A DNA stretch of 48,571 bases from Pseudoxanthobacter soli DSM 19599 (GTDB lineage Bacteria; Pseudomonadota; Alphaproteobacteria; Rhizobiales; Segnochrobactraceae), in NCBI GenBank assembly GCA_945898215.1, contig CAMDHY010000022.1, positions 1-48,571 of the forward strand, in the 5' to 3' direction. The translations under genes and the position numbers were made by a program. Under the pieces are notes generated by a model that saw nothing but the letters and a program-made list of their open reading frames with translations, made no database searches and had not been told where the DNA came from. How positions within the stretch are numbered: position 1 is the first letter of the stretch; each line of letters opens with the position of its first letter. Of the stretch, positions 25,424-33,727 are shown one piece after another.

Positions 25424-26122
25424 ATGACCGCCTCGCACGCCCGCGTCCTCTATGATCTCTGCGGCACCGACGACCGCCGCTTCTCGCCCTATTGCTGGCG
25501 GGTGAAGCTGGCGCTCGCCCACAAGGGCCTCGCCTTCGAGACCGCGGCCGTGCCGTTCACCGGCATCCCTGGCGTGCTCGGCGGGCGCTTTAAGACCGTG
25601 CCGATCCTCGACGACGGCGGCACCATCGTCGCCGACAGCCTCGCCATCGCCGACTATCTGGAGGATACCTATCACGGTCGGCCGAGCCTCTATGGCGGAC
25701 CGGGCGGGCGGGCGGCGGCGCGTTTCGTCGACCGCTGGGCGGTGACGCAGCTTCATGCACCCCTGGTGCGCATCGTCGTGCGCGACATCCACGATCGCCT
25801 CGAGCCGGCCGACCAGGCTTATTTTCGCCAGTCGCGCGAAGCGCGGTTCTCGAAGTCGCTGGAGGAGATCGAGGACAAGTCGGCGGAGCGTGTGCAATCC
25901 GTCCGCGCAGCGCTGGAGCCGCTGCGGGCGACGCTCGCCCTGCAGCCGTTCCTTGGCGGGGAGGGCCCGCTGATGTCCGACTACTGCGTCTTCGGCACCC
26001 TGCAGTGGGCGCGCATCACCAGCCCCGTCGCGATCCTCGCAGAAGGCGACCCGGTGCACGCCTGGTTCGAGCGCTGTCTCGATCTCTACGACGGCATGGG
26101 GCGCCGGGCCGTCACCGCCTGA
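25424..26122 (+). CDS. Glutathione S-transferase family protein (beta-etherase-like)
   Basis: Encodes 232 residues. The thioredoxin-like domain begins [20 protein letters not shown]; the SPYCWR active-site region resembles the LigE/LigF beta-etherase branch of GSTs. It continues with [20 protein letters not shown] (cis-Pro and glutathione contact) and YLEDTYHG. The C-terminal domain is helical, with the [20 protein letters not shown] segment. A reductive or isomerising thiol chemistry is likely; the substrate is unknown. It is divergent from the DinB gene, and both may share the palindromic site between them. Confidence 0.88.
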   Translation: MTASHARVLYDLCGTDDRRFSPYCWRVKLALAHKGLAFETAAVPFTGIPGVLGGRFKTVPILDDGGTIVADSLAIADYLEDTYHGRPSLYGGPGGRAAARFVDRWAVTQLHAPLVRIVVRDIHDRLEPADQAYFRQSREARFSKSLEEIEDKSAERVQSVRAALEPLRATLALQPFLGGEGPLMSDYCVFGTLQWARITSPVAILAEGDPVHAWFERCLDLYDGMGRRAVTA

Positions 26123-26189
26123 TCGGGTGGCAGCACCGCGCTCCGGCGCGGCCAATTGCGCAGGGGCAAACACCACCGCGCCGGCCGCC

Positions 26190-26218
26190 TTGTCGCCCCG
26201 GCGGGCGGCGGCTATACG
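26190..26218 (+). promoter_or_regulatory. Candidate promoter of ndk
   Basis: TTGTCG (26190-26195), a 17-base spacer and TATACG (26213-26218) form a good vegetative promoter match. It lies about 57 bases upstream of the ndk start, in the gap after the GST gene. Confidence 0.5.
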
Positions 26219-26274
26219 TCCGCGCGCAATTCCCACCGCATTGGCGGCCAGAAACGACCGGAGCCCGTACGAAA

Positions 26275-26697
26275 ATGGCGATCGAACGCACCTTCTCGAT
26301 GATCAAGCCGGACGCCACCCGGCGCAACCTCACCGGCAAGATCGTCGACCGTCTGGAGTCGGCCGGCCTGCGCGTCGTCGCCCAGAAGCGCATCCTGATC
26401 ACCCGCGCCCAGGCCGAGGCCTTCTACGGCGTCCACCGCGAGCGGCCGTTCTTCGGCGAGCTCGTCGAGACGATGACCGCCGGCCCGGTGGTCGTGCAGG
26501 TGCTGGAGGGCGAGAACGCCATCCTGAAGAACCGCGAAGTGATGGGCGCCACCGATCCGTCGAAGGCCGAGCCCGGCACCATCCGCAAGGACTTCGCCGT
26601 CTCGATCGGCGAGAACTCCGCCCACGGCTCCGACGGCCCGGACACCGCCAAGCAGGAGATCGCCTTCTTCTTCTCCGAGAGCGAGATCACCGGCTGA
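26275..26697 (+). CDS. ndk: Nucleoside diphosphate kinase
   Basis: Encodes 140 residues from ATG 26275, the usual length. [18 protein letters not shown] is the canonical N-terminus. The active-site His is His117 in [15 protein letters not shown], and [17 protein letters not shown] binds the nucleotide. The enzyme transfers gamma-phosphate between nucleoside di- and triphosphates by a phospho-His intermediate. It has its own promoter candidate upstream and a strong terminator just downstream, so it appears to be a single-gene unit. Confidence 0.98.
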   Translation: MAIERTFSMIKPDATRRNLTGKIVDRLESAGLRVVAQKRILITRAQAEAFYGVHRERPFFGELVETMTAGPVVVQVLEGENAILKNREVMGATDPSKAEPGTIRKDFAVSIGENSAHGSDGPDTAKQEIAFFFSESEITG

Positions 26698-26721
26698 ACC
26701 AGCCGACTGTTGAGACGAACG

Positions 26722-26747
26722 AGGCCGGCCGGTTGGCCGGCCTTTTT
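26722..26747 (+). terminator. Rho-independent terminator of ndk
   Basis: AGGCCGGCC (26722-26730), loop GGTT, GGCCGGCCT (26735-26743), then a T tract to 26747. The 9-bp stem with T run, 24 bases after the ndk stop, is the clearest intrinsic terminator in the window. Confidence 0.92.
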
Positions 26748-26929
26748 CGTTTGGGGACATGATTGTTGTGGCTTTCCGGTCACGCGGGACCGCGCAGCGC
26801 CGCCCGGTGATCTCGCGGCCGGCAACCTCGCCACCGCGCGCTTGCCGCGCCTTGGGCGAGGTCTAATGTCGTCTGGCCAGCCGTCCTGCCGCGCCCCCTC
26901 CGCCGCGCAGGCCCGCCGAAGGATCCGGC

Positions 26930-29014
26930 ATGAACGCCGAAGCCGTCATCGTCCGCGCCTCCGCCTGTCCGCACGACTGCCCGTCGACGTGCGCGCTCGA
27001 GGTCGAGGTGCGCGGCGACGGCCGCATCGGCCGCGTCCGCGGCGCGCCGGACAACGCCTACACCGCCGGCGTCATCTGCGCGAAGGTCGCCCGCTACGCC
27101 GAGCGCGCCAACCATCCCGACCGCCTGCTGCACCCGCTCGGCCGCGTCGGGCCGAAGGGCTCCGGCCGCTTCGAGCCGATCTCGTGGGACGCCGCGCTCG
27201 ACCGCATCGCCGAGGCGTTCATTGAGGCCGAGACGCGCTTCGGGGCGCAGTCGGTGTGGCCCTATTTCTACGCCGGCACGATGGGGCTCGCGCAGCGCGA
27301 CGGCCTCAACCGGCTGACCCACGCCAAGCGCTACTCGCGCACCTTCGGGACGATCTGCGTCAATCCCGCCTGGACCGGCTACATCGCCGGCACGGGTCTG
27401 CTCGCTGGACCAGATCCGCGCGAGATGGCGGTGGCCGATCTCGTCGTCATCTGGGGCACCAACGCGGTCGCCACCCAGGTCAACGTGATGACGCACGCGG
27501 TGAAGGCGCGGAAGACGCGCGGGGCGAAGATCGTCGTCGTCGACGTCTACCGCAACGCCACCGCCGACCAGGCGGACCTCGCGCTGATCCTGAAGCCCGG
27601 CACCGACGCGGCGCTCGCCTGCGCGGTCATGCACGTGCTCTTCCGCGACGGCCACGCCGATCGGGAATATATAGTGAAGTACGCCGATTGCCCGGCGGAT
27701 CTCGAGCAGCACCTGAAGTCGCGGACGCCGGAATGGGCATCGGCGATCACCGGGCTGTCGGTCGCGGAGATCGAGGCTTTCGCGCGGATGATCGGCACGA
27801 CGCCGCGCAGCTTCCTGCGCCTCGGCTACGGCTTCACCCGCTCGCGCAACGGCGTCGTCTCGATGCACGCGGCCGCCTCGATCGCCACCGTCGCCGGCCT
27901 CTGGCAGCACGAGGGCGGCGGCGCCTTCCACAACAACGGCGCGATCTACCGGCTCGACAAGACGATGATCGAGGGGCTCGACGTCGTCGATCCCGCGACG
28001 CGCCAGCTCGACCAGTCGCGCCTCGGGCCCGTGCTCATCGGCGAGGCCGATGCGCTCCTCGGCGGTCCGCCGGTGAAGGCGATGATCGTGCAGAACACCA
28101 ACCCGGCCGCCGTCTGCCCGGAGCAGCGCAAGGTGGCGGCAGGGTTCGCGCGCGAGGACCTGTTCCTCGCCGTGCACGAGCAGTTCCTGACGGAGACGGC
28201 GCGGACGGCCGACGTCGTGCTGCCGGCGACGATGTTCACCGAGCACGACGACATCTACAAGGGCGGCGGCCACCAGTACCTGCTCTACGGGCCGAAGCTG
28301 GTCGAGGCGCCCGGCGAGTGCCGGGAGAATCACTTCGTCCAGGTCGAGCTCGCCCGCCGCCTCGGCGCCGAGCACCCGGGCTTTGCCATGAGCCCGCGCG
28401 CGCACGTCGACTGGATGCTGCAGGCGTCGGGCTACGGCACCGTCGACGAGCTCGAGACCGGCCGCTGGAAGGACATGCAGCCGGATTTCCGCACGGCGCA
28501 CTATCTCGACGGCTTCGCCTATCCCGACGGCAAGTTCCGCTTCCGCCCCGATTGGACGGCGGTGCCGTTCGCCAATGCGGGCGCGATGGGGCCGTGGGCG
28601 CAGGCACCGTCGCTGCCGGACTACTGGCCGGTGATCGAGGAGGCGAGCGAGGCCGAGCCGTTCCGCCTCGTCACGGCGCCGGCGCGGTCGTTCCTCAACA
28701 CCACCTTCAACGAGATGGCGTCGTCGCTCGCCCGCGAGAAGCGTCCGACGCTCTTGATGCACCCGGAGGACGCCGCGGCGGTCGGCGTCGGGGAGGGGGC
28801 GATCGCCCGCATCGGCAACGCCCGGGGGGAGGTGCGGCTGCACGTCGCGCTGTTCGCTGGGCTGAAGCGTGGCGTGGTGGTTTCGGAGGGGCTCTGGCCG
28901 AACGACGCCTTCCTCGACGGTGAGGGTATCAACGTGCTCACCGGCGCGGACCCGGTGGCACCGTTCGGCGGCGCTGCCTTCCACGACAATCGGATTTGGA
29001 TCGAGATCGGGTGA
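26930..29014 (+). CDS. Molybdopterin-dependent oxidoreductase
   Basis: Encodes 694 residues. The [4Fe-4S] site is at the N-terminus: SACPHDCPSTCALEV, with the fourth Cys in GVICAKVARY. The Mo-bis-MGD catalytic domain follows (GTICVNPAWTGYIAGTG, LVVIWGTNAVATQVN, LRLGYGFTRSRNG, VKAMIVQNTNPAAVCPEQ). A C-terminal molydopterin-dinucleotide-binding domain starts near LVTAPARSFLNTTFNEM. There is no Tat signal, so it should be cytoplasmic. No electron-transfer subunit is next to it. The fold is that of the DMSO-reductase family (formate-dehydrogenase/nitrate-reductase-like); the substrate is unknown. Confidence 0.92.
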   Translation: MNAEAVIVRASACPHDCPSTCALEVEVRGDGRIGRVRGAPDNAYTAGVICAKVARYAERANHPDRLLHPLGRVGPKGSGRFEPISWDAALDRIAEAFIEAETRFGAQSVWPYFYAGTMGLAQRDGLNRLTHAKRYSRTFGTICVNPAWTGYIAGTGLLAGPDPREMAVADLVVIWGTNAVATQVNVMTHAVKARKTRGAKIVVVDVYRNATADQADLALILKPGTDAALACAVMHVLFRDGHADREYIVKYADCPADLEQHLKSRTPEWASAITGLSVAEIEAFARMIGTTPRSFLRLGYGFTRSRNGVVSMHAAASIATVAGLWQHEGGGAFHNNGAIYRLDKTMIEGLDVVDPATRQLDQSRLGPVLIGEADALLGGPPVKAMIVQNTNPAAVCPEQRKVAAGFAREDLFLAVHEQFLTETARTADVVLPATMFTEHDDIYKGGGHQYLLYGPKLVEAPGECRENHFVQVELARRLGAEHPGFAMSPRAHVDWMLQASGYGTVDELETGRWKDMQPDFRTAHYLDGFAYPDGKFRFRPDWTAVPFANAGAMGPWAQAPSLPDYWPVIEEASEAEPFRLVTAPARSFLNTTFNEMASSLAREKRPTLLMHPEDAAAVGVGEGAIARIGNARGEVRLHVALFAGLKRGVVVSEGLWPNDAFLDGEGINVLTGADPVAPFGGAAFHDNRIWIEIG

Positions 29015-29051
29015 CGTGCCGTGCCGAAGGGCCGGGCGTCCGTGCGGGTGA

Positions 29052-29372
29052 ATGATGATGCGGATGGTTTCGTGGGTCGCGGCGGCGGTGGTCGCGTCGG
29101 GTTTGGTGGGGCCGGTGGCGGCTCAGGACGCGGTGGTGGTCGACACCGACGGCCTGAAGCGGCAGCTGACGGACGCGTGCGTCGTCGAGATCTGGCGGCG
29201 GCCGGAAATGACGGAAGCCCGCGAGACGGCGGTGAAGCGCTGCCAGTGCGTGACCAACAAGGTGTTCAAGGACCTGAAGCCGGAGGAGATCGCCCCGGTC
29301 TCCTACACCCGGCCGCTGGTCGGCCCGGCGCGCAACGCCGTGCTTGCGGCCCTGCCGACCTGCGGCGCCTGA
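29052..29372 (+). CDS. Small secreted protein with four cysteines
   Basis: Encodes 106 residues, 37 bases after the molybdopterin oxidoreductase. Three clustered ATGs (29052, 29055, 29058) make the exact start uncertain. Residues 1-25 form a signal peptide (cleavage near VAAQ). The mature protein is mainly helical, with Cys at 43, 64, 66 and 104, including the CQC motif in ETAVKRCQCVTNKVFK. It may form two disulfides or bind a metal. I do not recognise a named family. Placement suggests, but does not prove, co-transcription with the oxidoreductase. Confidence 0.75.
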   Translation: MMMRMVSWVAAAVVASGLVGPVAAQDAVVVDTDGLKRQLTDACVVEIWRRPEMTEARETAVKRCQCVTNKVFKDLKPEEIAPVSYTRPLVGPARNAVLAALPTCGA

Positions 29373-29385
29373 CCGGCGGTCAGGC
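29367..29385. terminator. Hairpin spanning two convergent stop codons
   Basis: GCCTGACC (29367-29374), loop GGC, GGTCAGGC (29378-29385): a perfect 8-bp stem. The TGA of the small secreted gene (29370-29372) lies in the left arm and the purN stop (29380-29382) in the right arm. No T tract. Confidence 0.5.
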
Positions 29386-30033
29386 CGCGGGCCAGACGAA
29401 GGCCGCCGGCGGCACGCCGCCGCCGGTGTGCACCACCCGCTCACCGTCGACCACGGCGCGGCCGCCGGCGACGGCGGCGAGCGCCAGCGGATAGATGCGG
29501 TGCTCGGCGGCGAGCACACGCGCCGCCAGCGTGTCCGGGGTGTCGACGTCGATCACCGGCACCGCCGCCTGCACGATGATCGGCCCCATGTCCATCTCGG
29601 CGCGGACGAAGTGGACGGTGCAGCCGTGCAGCGCCACGCCGGCCTCGAGCGCGCGGGCGTGGGTGTGCAGGCCCTTGAAGGACGGCAGCAGCGACGGGTG
29701 GATGTTGATCATCCGGTCCCGCCATTTTTCCACGAAACCCGGCGTCAACAGCCGCATGAAGCCGGCGAGGCAGACGATCTCCGCCTCCGCCGCCGCCAGC
29801 GCCGTGTCGATGGCGGCGTCGAAGGTCTCGCGGCTCGAATATGATCTGTGATCAATGATCACGGTCTCGATGCCGGCGGCCGCCGCCTTCTGAAGAGCGC
29901 CGGCGTCGGGGCGGTTGCAGATCACCCGCACGATCTCCGCCGGATAAGCCGGGTCGCGGGCGGCGGCGATCAGCGCCGCCATGTTGCTGCCGCCGCCGGA
30001 GACGAGCACCGCGACCCGCTTGCGGGTGGGCAT
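29380..30033 (-). CDS. purN: Phosphoribosylglycinamide formyltransferase
   Basis: Encodes 217 residues from ATG 30033; a GTG at 30039 overlapping the purM stop (GTGA) is also possible. The N-terminal VAVLVSGGGSNMAALI phosphate loop, the catalytic Asn-x-His in MINIHPSLLPSFKG and the catalytic Asp in AEMDMGPIIVQA identify PurN. It formylates GAR using 10-formyl-THF in the third step of purine synthesis. It is translationally coupled to purM upstream, an order common in proteobacteria. Confidence 0.96.
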   Translation of the reverse strand: MPTRKRVAVLVSGGGSNMAALIAAARDPAYPAEIVRVICNRPDAGALQKAAAAGIETVIIDHRSYSSRETFDAAIDTALAAAEAEIVCLAGFMRLLTPGFVEKWRDRMINIHPSLLPSFKGLHTHARALEAGVALHGCTVHFVRAEMDMGPIIVQAAVPVIDVDTPDTLAARVLAAEHRIYPLALAAVAGGRAVVDGERVVHTGGGVPPAAFVWPAA

Positions 30034-30035
30034 GC

Positions 30036-31106
30036 TCACAGCGACAGGCGGCCGTCGAAGACGACGGCGCGGTCGCCGCGCGGCACGATGGTGCCGAGCC
30101 GCATCACCGTCTCGCCGGCGGCTTCCAGCGTCGTGAAGACGGTGTCGGCGGCGGCCGGCGCGCAGACCACCACCATGCCGACGCCGCAGTTGAAGGTCCG
30201 CACCATCTCGGCTTCGGCGATGCGGCCGTCGCGGGCGAGCCAGCCGAACACCGGCGGCGGCGCGATGACGTCGAGGTCGATGCGGGCGGCGAGTGACGCC
30301 GGCAGCACGCGCGGGATGTTTTCCACCAGCCCGCCGCCGGTGATGTGGGCGAGCGCCTTGATGCCGTCGGTGGCGGCAAACGCCGAAAGCAGCGACTTCA
30401 CGTAAATGCGGGTCGGCGTCAGCAGGGCGCGGCCGAGCGTCGTTTCCGCTTGGAACGGGCAGGGGTCGCCGTAGCCGAGCCGGTCGGCCTCGACGATGCG
30501 GCGCACCAGCGAGTAGCCGTTCGAGTGCACGCCGGAGGAGGCGAGGCCGAGCACCACGTCGCCGGCGGCGACGTCGGTCCGCGGCAGCAGCCGGTCGCGC
30601 TCGACGGCGCCCACCGCAAAGCCGGCGAGGTCGTAGTCGCCGTCACGGTAGTGACCGGGCATTTCCGCCGTCTCACCGCCGACCAGCGCCGCGCCGGCCT
30701 GCCGGCAGCCCTCGACGATGCCGGCGACCACGGCGGTGGCGACCGCCACGTCGAGCCGGCCAGTGGCGTAATAGTCGAGGAACATCAGGGGCTCGGCGCC
30801 TTGCACGACGAGGTCGTTGACGCACATCGCGACGAGGTCGATGCCGACCGTATCGTGCACGCCGGCCTCCAACGCCACCCGCAGCTTGGTGCCGACGCCG
30901 TCGGTGGCGGCCACCAGCAGCGGATCGCGGTAGCCGGTCGCCTTCAGGTCGAAGACACCGCCGAAGCCGCCGATCGCGGCGTCAGCGCCGGGGCGCGCGG
31001 TGCGGCGCACGAGCGGCGCGATCGCCCGGACCAGCGCGTCGCCGCGGTCGATGTCGACGCCGGCGGCGGCGTAGGTGAAGGGCTCGGAAGAGGCCGGATC
31101 GCTCAT
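30036..31106 (-). CDS. purM: Phosphoribosylformylglycinamidine cyclo-ligase (AIR synthetase)
   Basis: Encodes 356 residues from ATG 31106. Motifs: [76 protein letters not shown] and [15 protein letters not shown]. The enzyme closes the imidazole ring in the fifth step of purine synthesis. It begins a purM-purN operon, divergent from the phosphatidyltransferase gene across a 179-base gap in which I see no strong promoter match. Confidence 0.97.
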   Translation of the reverse strand: MSDPASSEPFTYAAAGVDIDRGDALVRAIAPLVRRTARPGADAAIGGFGGVFDLKATGYRDPLLVAATDGVGTKLRVALEAGVHDTVGIDLVAMCVNDLVVQGAEPLMFLDYYATGRLDVAVATAVVAGIVEGCRQAGAALVGGETAEMPGHYRDGDYDLAGFAVGAVERDRLLPRTDVAAGDVVLGLASSGVHSNGYSLVRRIVEADRLGYGDPCPFQAETTLGRALLTPTRIYVKSLLSAFAATDGIKALAHITGGGLVENIPRVLPASLAARIDLDVIAPPPVFGWLARDGRIAEAEMVRTFNCGVGMVVVCAPAAADTVFTTLEAAGETVMRLGTIVPRGDRAVVFDGRLSL

Positions 31107-31285
31107 GGAGGCTCCGCTGGGGCGGCCGTGCGGGGCGGGAGGCGCATTCCGCCGGTCGACCGGCGATGCTATGGCGCATTGCGCGTCCCCGTGGCAAGGC
31201 GGCGTCTCGCGACGGCCGAGGGGCCGCTTGGCGGACGCCGCCGGGATCGCCATGTGAGGCGGGCGGTCCGCTTGGGGAGACGTCG

Positions 31286-31876
31286 TTGAGGTCCTGGTTC
31301 TTTCTCGTGCCGAACATGATCACGCTGGCCCGGCTGTTCGCCGTCCCCGTGGTCGTCTGGGCGATCGCCACCGGCGAATCCGGCATCGCCTTCGCACTCT
31401 TCGTCGCCGCCGGCATCTCCGACGCCATCGACGGCTTCCTGGCCAAGCGCTTCCACCTCGAAACCGAACTCGGCGCCTACCTCGACCCGATCGCCGATAA
31501 GGCGCTGCTGGTCTCGATCTACGTCGCGCTGGCCATCGCCGGCGAACTGCCGGTCTGGGTGACGACGCTGGTGGTCGCCCGCGATCTCCTCATCGTCGGT
31601 GCCGTGATGCTCGCCGTCGTGCTCGGCCGGCCGGTTCGGGTGCGCCCCATCGCCATCAGCAAGGCGAACACGCTCGTCCAGATCGTGCTCGCCGCCGTGG
31701 TCCTGGCGGCGAACGCGTTCGGCTGGGAACTGTACTGGCCGACCCTGATCCTGGCGGTCGCCGTGGCCGTCTTGACCGTCACGTCGGCTGGCGCCTATCT
31801 CGTCGAATGGATGGCGCACATGACGGCCGGGCCGCCCCAGGCCCCCACATCCGGACCCGGAGACGAGCGACCGTGA
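31286..31876 (+). CDS. CDP-alcohol phosphatidyltransferase family protein
   Basis: Encodes 196 residues from TTG 31286, with GGGGAG six bases upstream; the first in-frame ATG would remove part of the membrane-active N-terminus ([10 protein letters not shown]). Several membrane segments are present. The catalytic region [12 protein letters not shown] and [13 protein letters not shown] matches DGxxAR-x8-Gx3Dx3D, except that the Arg is Lys. This is a PgsA-like but distinct branch that I recall in alphaproteobacteria, so the symbol pgsA is withheld. It overlaps the downstream permease gene (GTGA). Confidence 0.85.
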   Translation: MRSWFFLVPNMITLARLFAVPVVVWAIATGESGIAFALFVAAGISDAIDGFLAKRFHLETELGAYLDPIADKALLVSIYVALAIAGELPVWVTTLVVARDLLIVGAVMLAVVLGRPVRVRPIAISKANTLVQIVLAAVVLAANAFGWELYWPTLILAVAVAVLTVTSAGAYLVEWMAHMTAGPPQAPTSGPGDERP

Positions 31877-32955
31877 GTGTCGGACGGCAGATCGGCTTCT
31901 GGGTCGCCGCGCTTGTCGGCTTCCTGGTCTTTCTCTACGTCTTCAGCGGCATCCTGCTGCCGTTCGTGGCGGGCATGATCCTCGCCTACCTGCTCGACCC
32001 GGTCGCCGATCGCATCGAGCGTCTCGGCATCAACCGTCTGATCGCCGCGCTCATCATCCTCGCGACGTTCGTCGTGCTGTTCGTGCTCGTGCTGATCCTG
32101 GTGCTGCCGATCGTCGGCCACCAGCTCGGCGCACTCTTGCGCAGCCTGCCGGGCTATGTCACCGCGCTGCAGGACTTCGTCTCGCGCAACATCGACAGCG
32201 CGGGCCAGCTGCCGACGGTGCTCGGCATGCAGCCGACGGACCTGAAATCGTCCCTCGGCGGGCTCCTGACCCAGGGCGCGCAGTGGTTCGCGACGATGCT
32301 GACGTCGATCTGGAGCGGTGGCCAGGCGCTGCTGTCGGTGCTGGCGCTCCTCGTCGTCACGCCGGTGGTCGCGTTCTACATGCTTCTCGACTGGGACCGA
32401 ATGGTCCGCGAGATCGACGGCTGGGTGCCGCGCCGCAGCGTCGAGACGGTTCGCCAGATCGCCCGCGAGATGGACGAGGGCGTCTCCGGCTTCATTCGCG
32501 GCCAGGTCTCGGTCTGCCTCATCCTGGGTGCCTACTACGCCATCGGCCTCACCATCGTCGGGCTCGATTTCGGTCTGCTGATCGGCATCTTCATCGGCAT
32601 GATCAGCTTCATCCCCTATGTCGGCGCGACCATCGGCATGATCCTGTCGGTCGGTCTCGCCGTGGCGCAGTTCTGGCCGGAATGGCCGATGGTCGCCGCC
32701 GTCGCCGCCGTCTTCGCGGTCGGCCAGTTCATCGAGGGCAACGTGCTGCAGCCGAAGCTGATCGGCGAGCACGTCGGGCTGCATCCGGTGTGGCTGATGT
32801 TCGCTCTGTTCGCGTTCGGATCGCTGTTCGGCTTCGTTGGCATGCTGATCGCGGTGCCGGCCGCCGCGGCGGTCGGGGTGCTGGCGCGCTTCGCCATCGC
32901 CCGCTACCTCACCAGCCCGTTCTACACGGGCGGTTCGCGGTCGGGTCCGGGGTAG
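31873..32955 (+). CDS. AI-2E family transporter (PerM-like)
   Basis: Encodes 360 residues from GTG 31873 (GTGA overlap). There are eight or so hydrophobic segments. They include FWVAALVGFLVFLYVFSGIL at the start and a long TPVVAFYMLLDWDRM linker, and the family motif block around GLLIGIFIGMISFIPYVGAT and IEGNVLQPKLIGEHVGLHP. Proteins of this family include the AI-2 exporter TqsA and putative Na+/H+ antiporters, so transport of a quorum signal should not be assumed. It sits in a conserved operon before hdaA and ppk. Confidence 0.9.
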   Translation: MSVGRQIGFWVAALVGFLVFLYVFSGILLPFVAGMILAYLLDPVADRIERLGINRLIAALIILATFVVLFVLVLILVLPIVGHQLGALLRSLPGYVTALQDFVSRNIDSAGQLPTVLGMQPTDLKSSLGGLLTQGAQWFATMLTSIWSGGQALLSVLALLVVTPVVAFYMLLDWDRMVREIDGWVPRRSVETVRQIAREMDEGVSGFIRGQVSVCLILGAYYAIGLTIVGLDFGLLIGIFIGMISFIPYVGATIGMILSVGLAVAQFWPEWPMVAAVAAVFAVGQFIEGNVLQPKLIGEHVGLHPVWLMFALFAFGSLFGFVGMLIAVPAAAAVGVLARFAIARYLTSPFYTGGSRSGPG

Positions 32956-32962
32956 CCGTCCC

Positions 32963-33664
32963 GTGTCCGATAGCGGAGGCCAGCTGCCGCTCTCGCTCGC
33001 GATGCCGGTCTCGCGGACGCGGGAAGACTTCATCGTCGGCTCGGCGAATGCGGCGGCCGCCGCGCTGGTCGACCGCTGGCCAGACTGGCCGGCCCAGACC
33101 GCCCTCCTCGTCGGACCACCCGGGTCGGGCAAGACTCATCTCGCCACCGTCTGGGCCGGGCGCGCCAGGGCGTCGGTGATGGACCTCGCCACGCTCGCCG
33201 GTACCGATCCGCTGGCCCTGGCGGAGGCGGGCCACGTCGTCATCGAGAACATCGACCGGAGCCGCACCGGCGACACGGCGCTGCTGCACCTCCTCAACGC
33301 GGCGCGCGAGCGCGGTCGCTCGGTGCTGATGACGGCCCGCAGCGGCCTGCTCGACTGGGCGACGCCGGTGGCAGATCTCGCCTCGCGGCTGCGGGCGGCG
33401 ACCCCGGTGACAATCGCCGAGCCCGACGATGCGCTGCTCGCGCAGGTCCTGGTCAAGCTCTTCGCCGACCGCCAGATCACCGTCGACCGCACCGTCGTCG
33501 ACTTCGCACTGCGGCGGATGGAGCGCTCGCTCGCCGCCGCCAACGCCTTCGTCGCGGCCCTCGACGAGGCGGCGATGGCCGGCAAGCGCGCGCCCTCGCG
33601 GGCTCTGGCGGCCGAGGTGCTTGAACGGCTGGAGACCGGGGGCGGCCGCGGCGACGGTTCGTGA
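32963..33664 (+). CDS. hdaA: DnaA regulatory inactivator HdaA
   Basis: Encodes 233 residues from GTG 32963. It is a DnaA-like AAA+ domain without the DNA-binding domain IV. The N-terminus has the clamp-binding type motif QLPLSL. Walker A is GPPGSGKTHLA, Walker B is HVVIENIDRS, and sensor-type segments are MTARSGLLDWATPVADLASR and RRMERSLAAANAFV. Alphaproteobacterial HdaA associates with the beta clamp and stimulates ATP hydrolysis on DnaA, limiting re-initiation. It precedes ppk by 63 bases. Confidence 0.93.
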   Translation: MSDSGGQLPLSLAMPVSRTREDFIVGSANAAAAALVDRWPDWPAQTALLVGPPGSGKTHLATVWAGRARASVMDLATLAGTDPLALAEAGHVVIENIDRSRTGDTALLHLLNAARERGRSVLMTARSGLLDWATPVADLASRLRAATPVTIAEPDDALLAQVLVKLFADRQITVDRTVVDFALRRMERSLAAANAFVAALDEAAMAGKRAPSRALAAEVLERLETGGGRGDGS

Positions 33665-33678
33665 GGACCTTCGAACAC

Positions 33679-33700
33679 TTCCGTCATACATTCCGTGTAT
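33679..33700 (+). promoter_or_regulatory. Direct and inverted repeats upstream of ppk
   Basis: TTCCGT occurs at 33679-33684 and 33691-33696 (period 12), and ATACA (33686-33690) faces TGTAT (33696-33700). The site is 28 bases before the ppk start. It resembles a Pho box, but the spacing is 12 rather than the usual 11, so the identification is weak. Confidence 0.3.
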
Positions 33701-33727
33701 CCGGGCGGCGTGCGGCAGGAGGACAAA

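Noticed and set aside
31873-32955. Naming the permease a quorum-signal (AI-2) exporter
   Set aside because: The family name is historical; members include ion antiporters, and no luxS or lsr gene is visible here.
33695-33727. Earlier ppk start at 33695
   Set aside because: ATG 33728 has AGGAGG at a good distance, while the earlier start adds residues unlike any ppk N-terminus.
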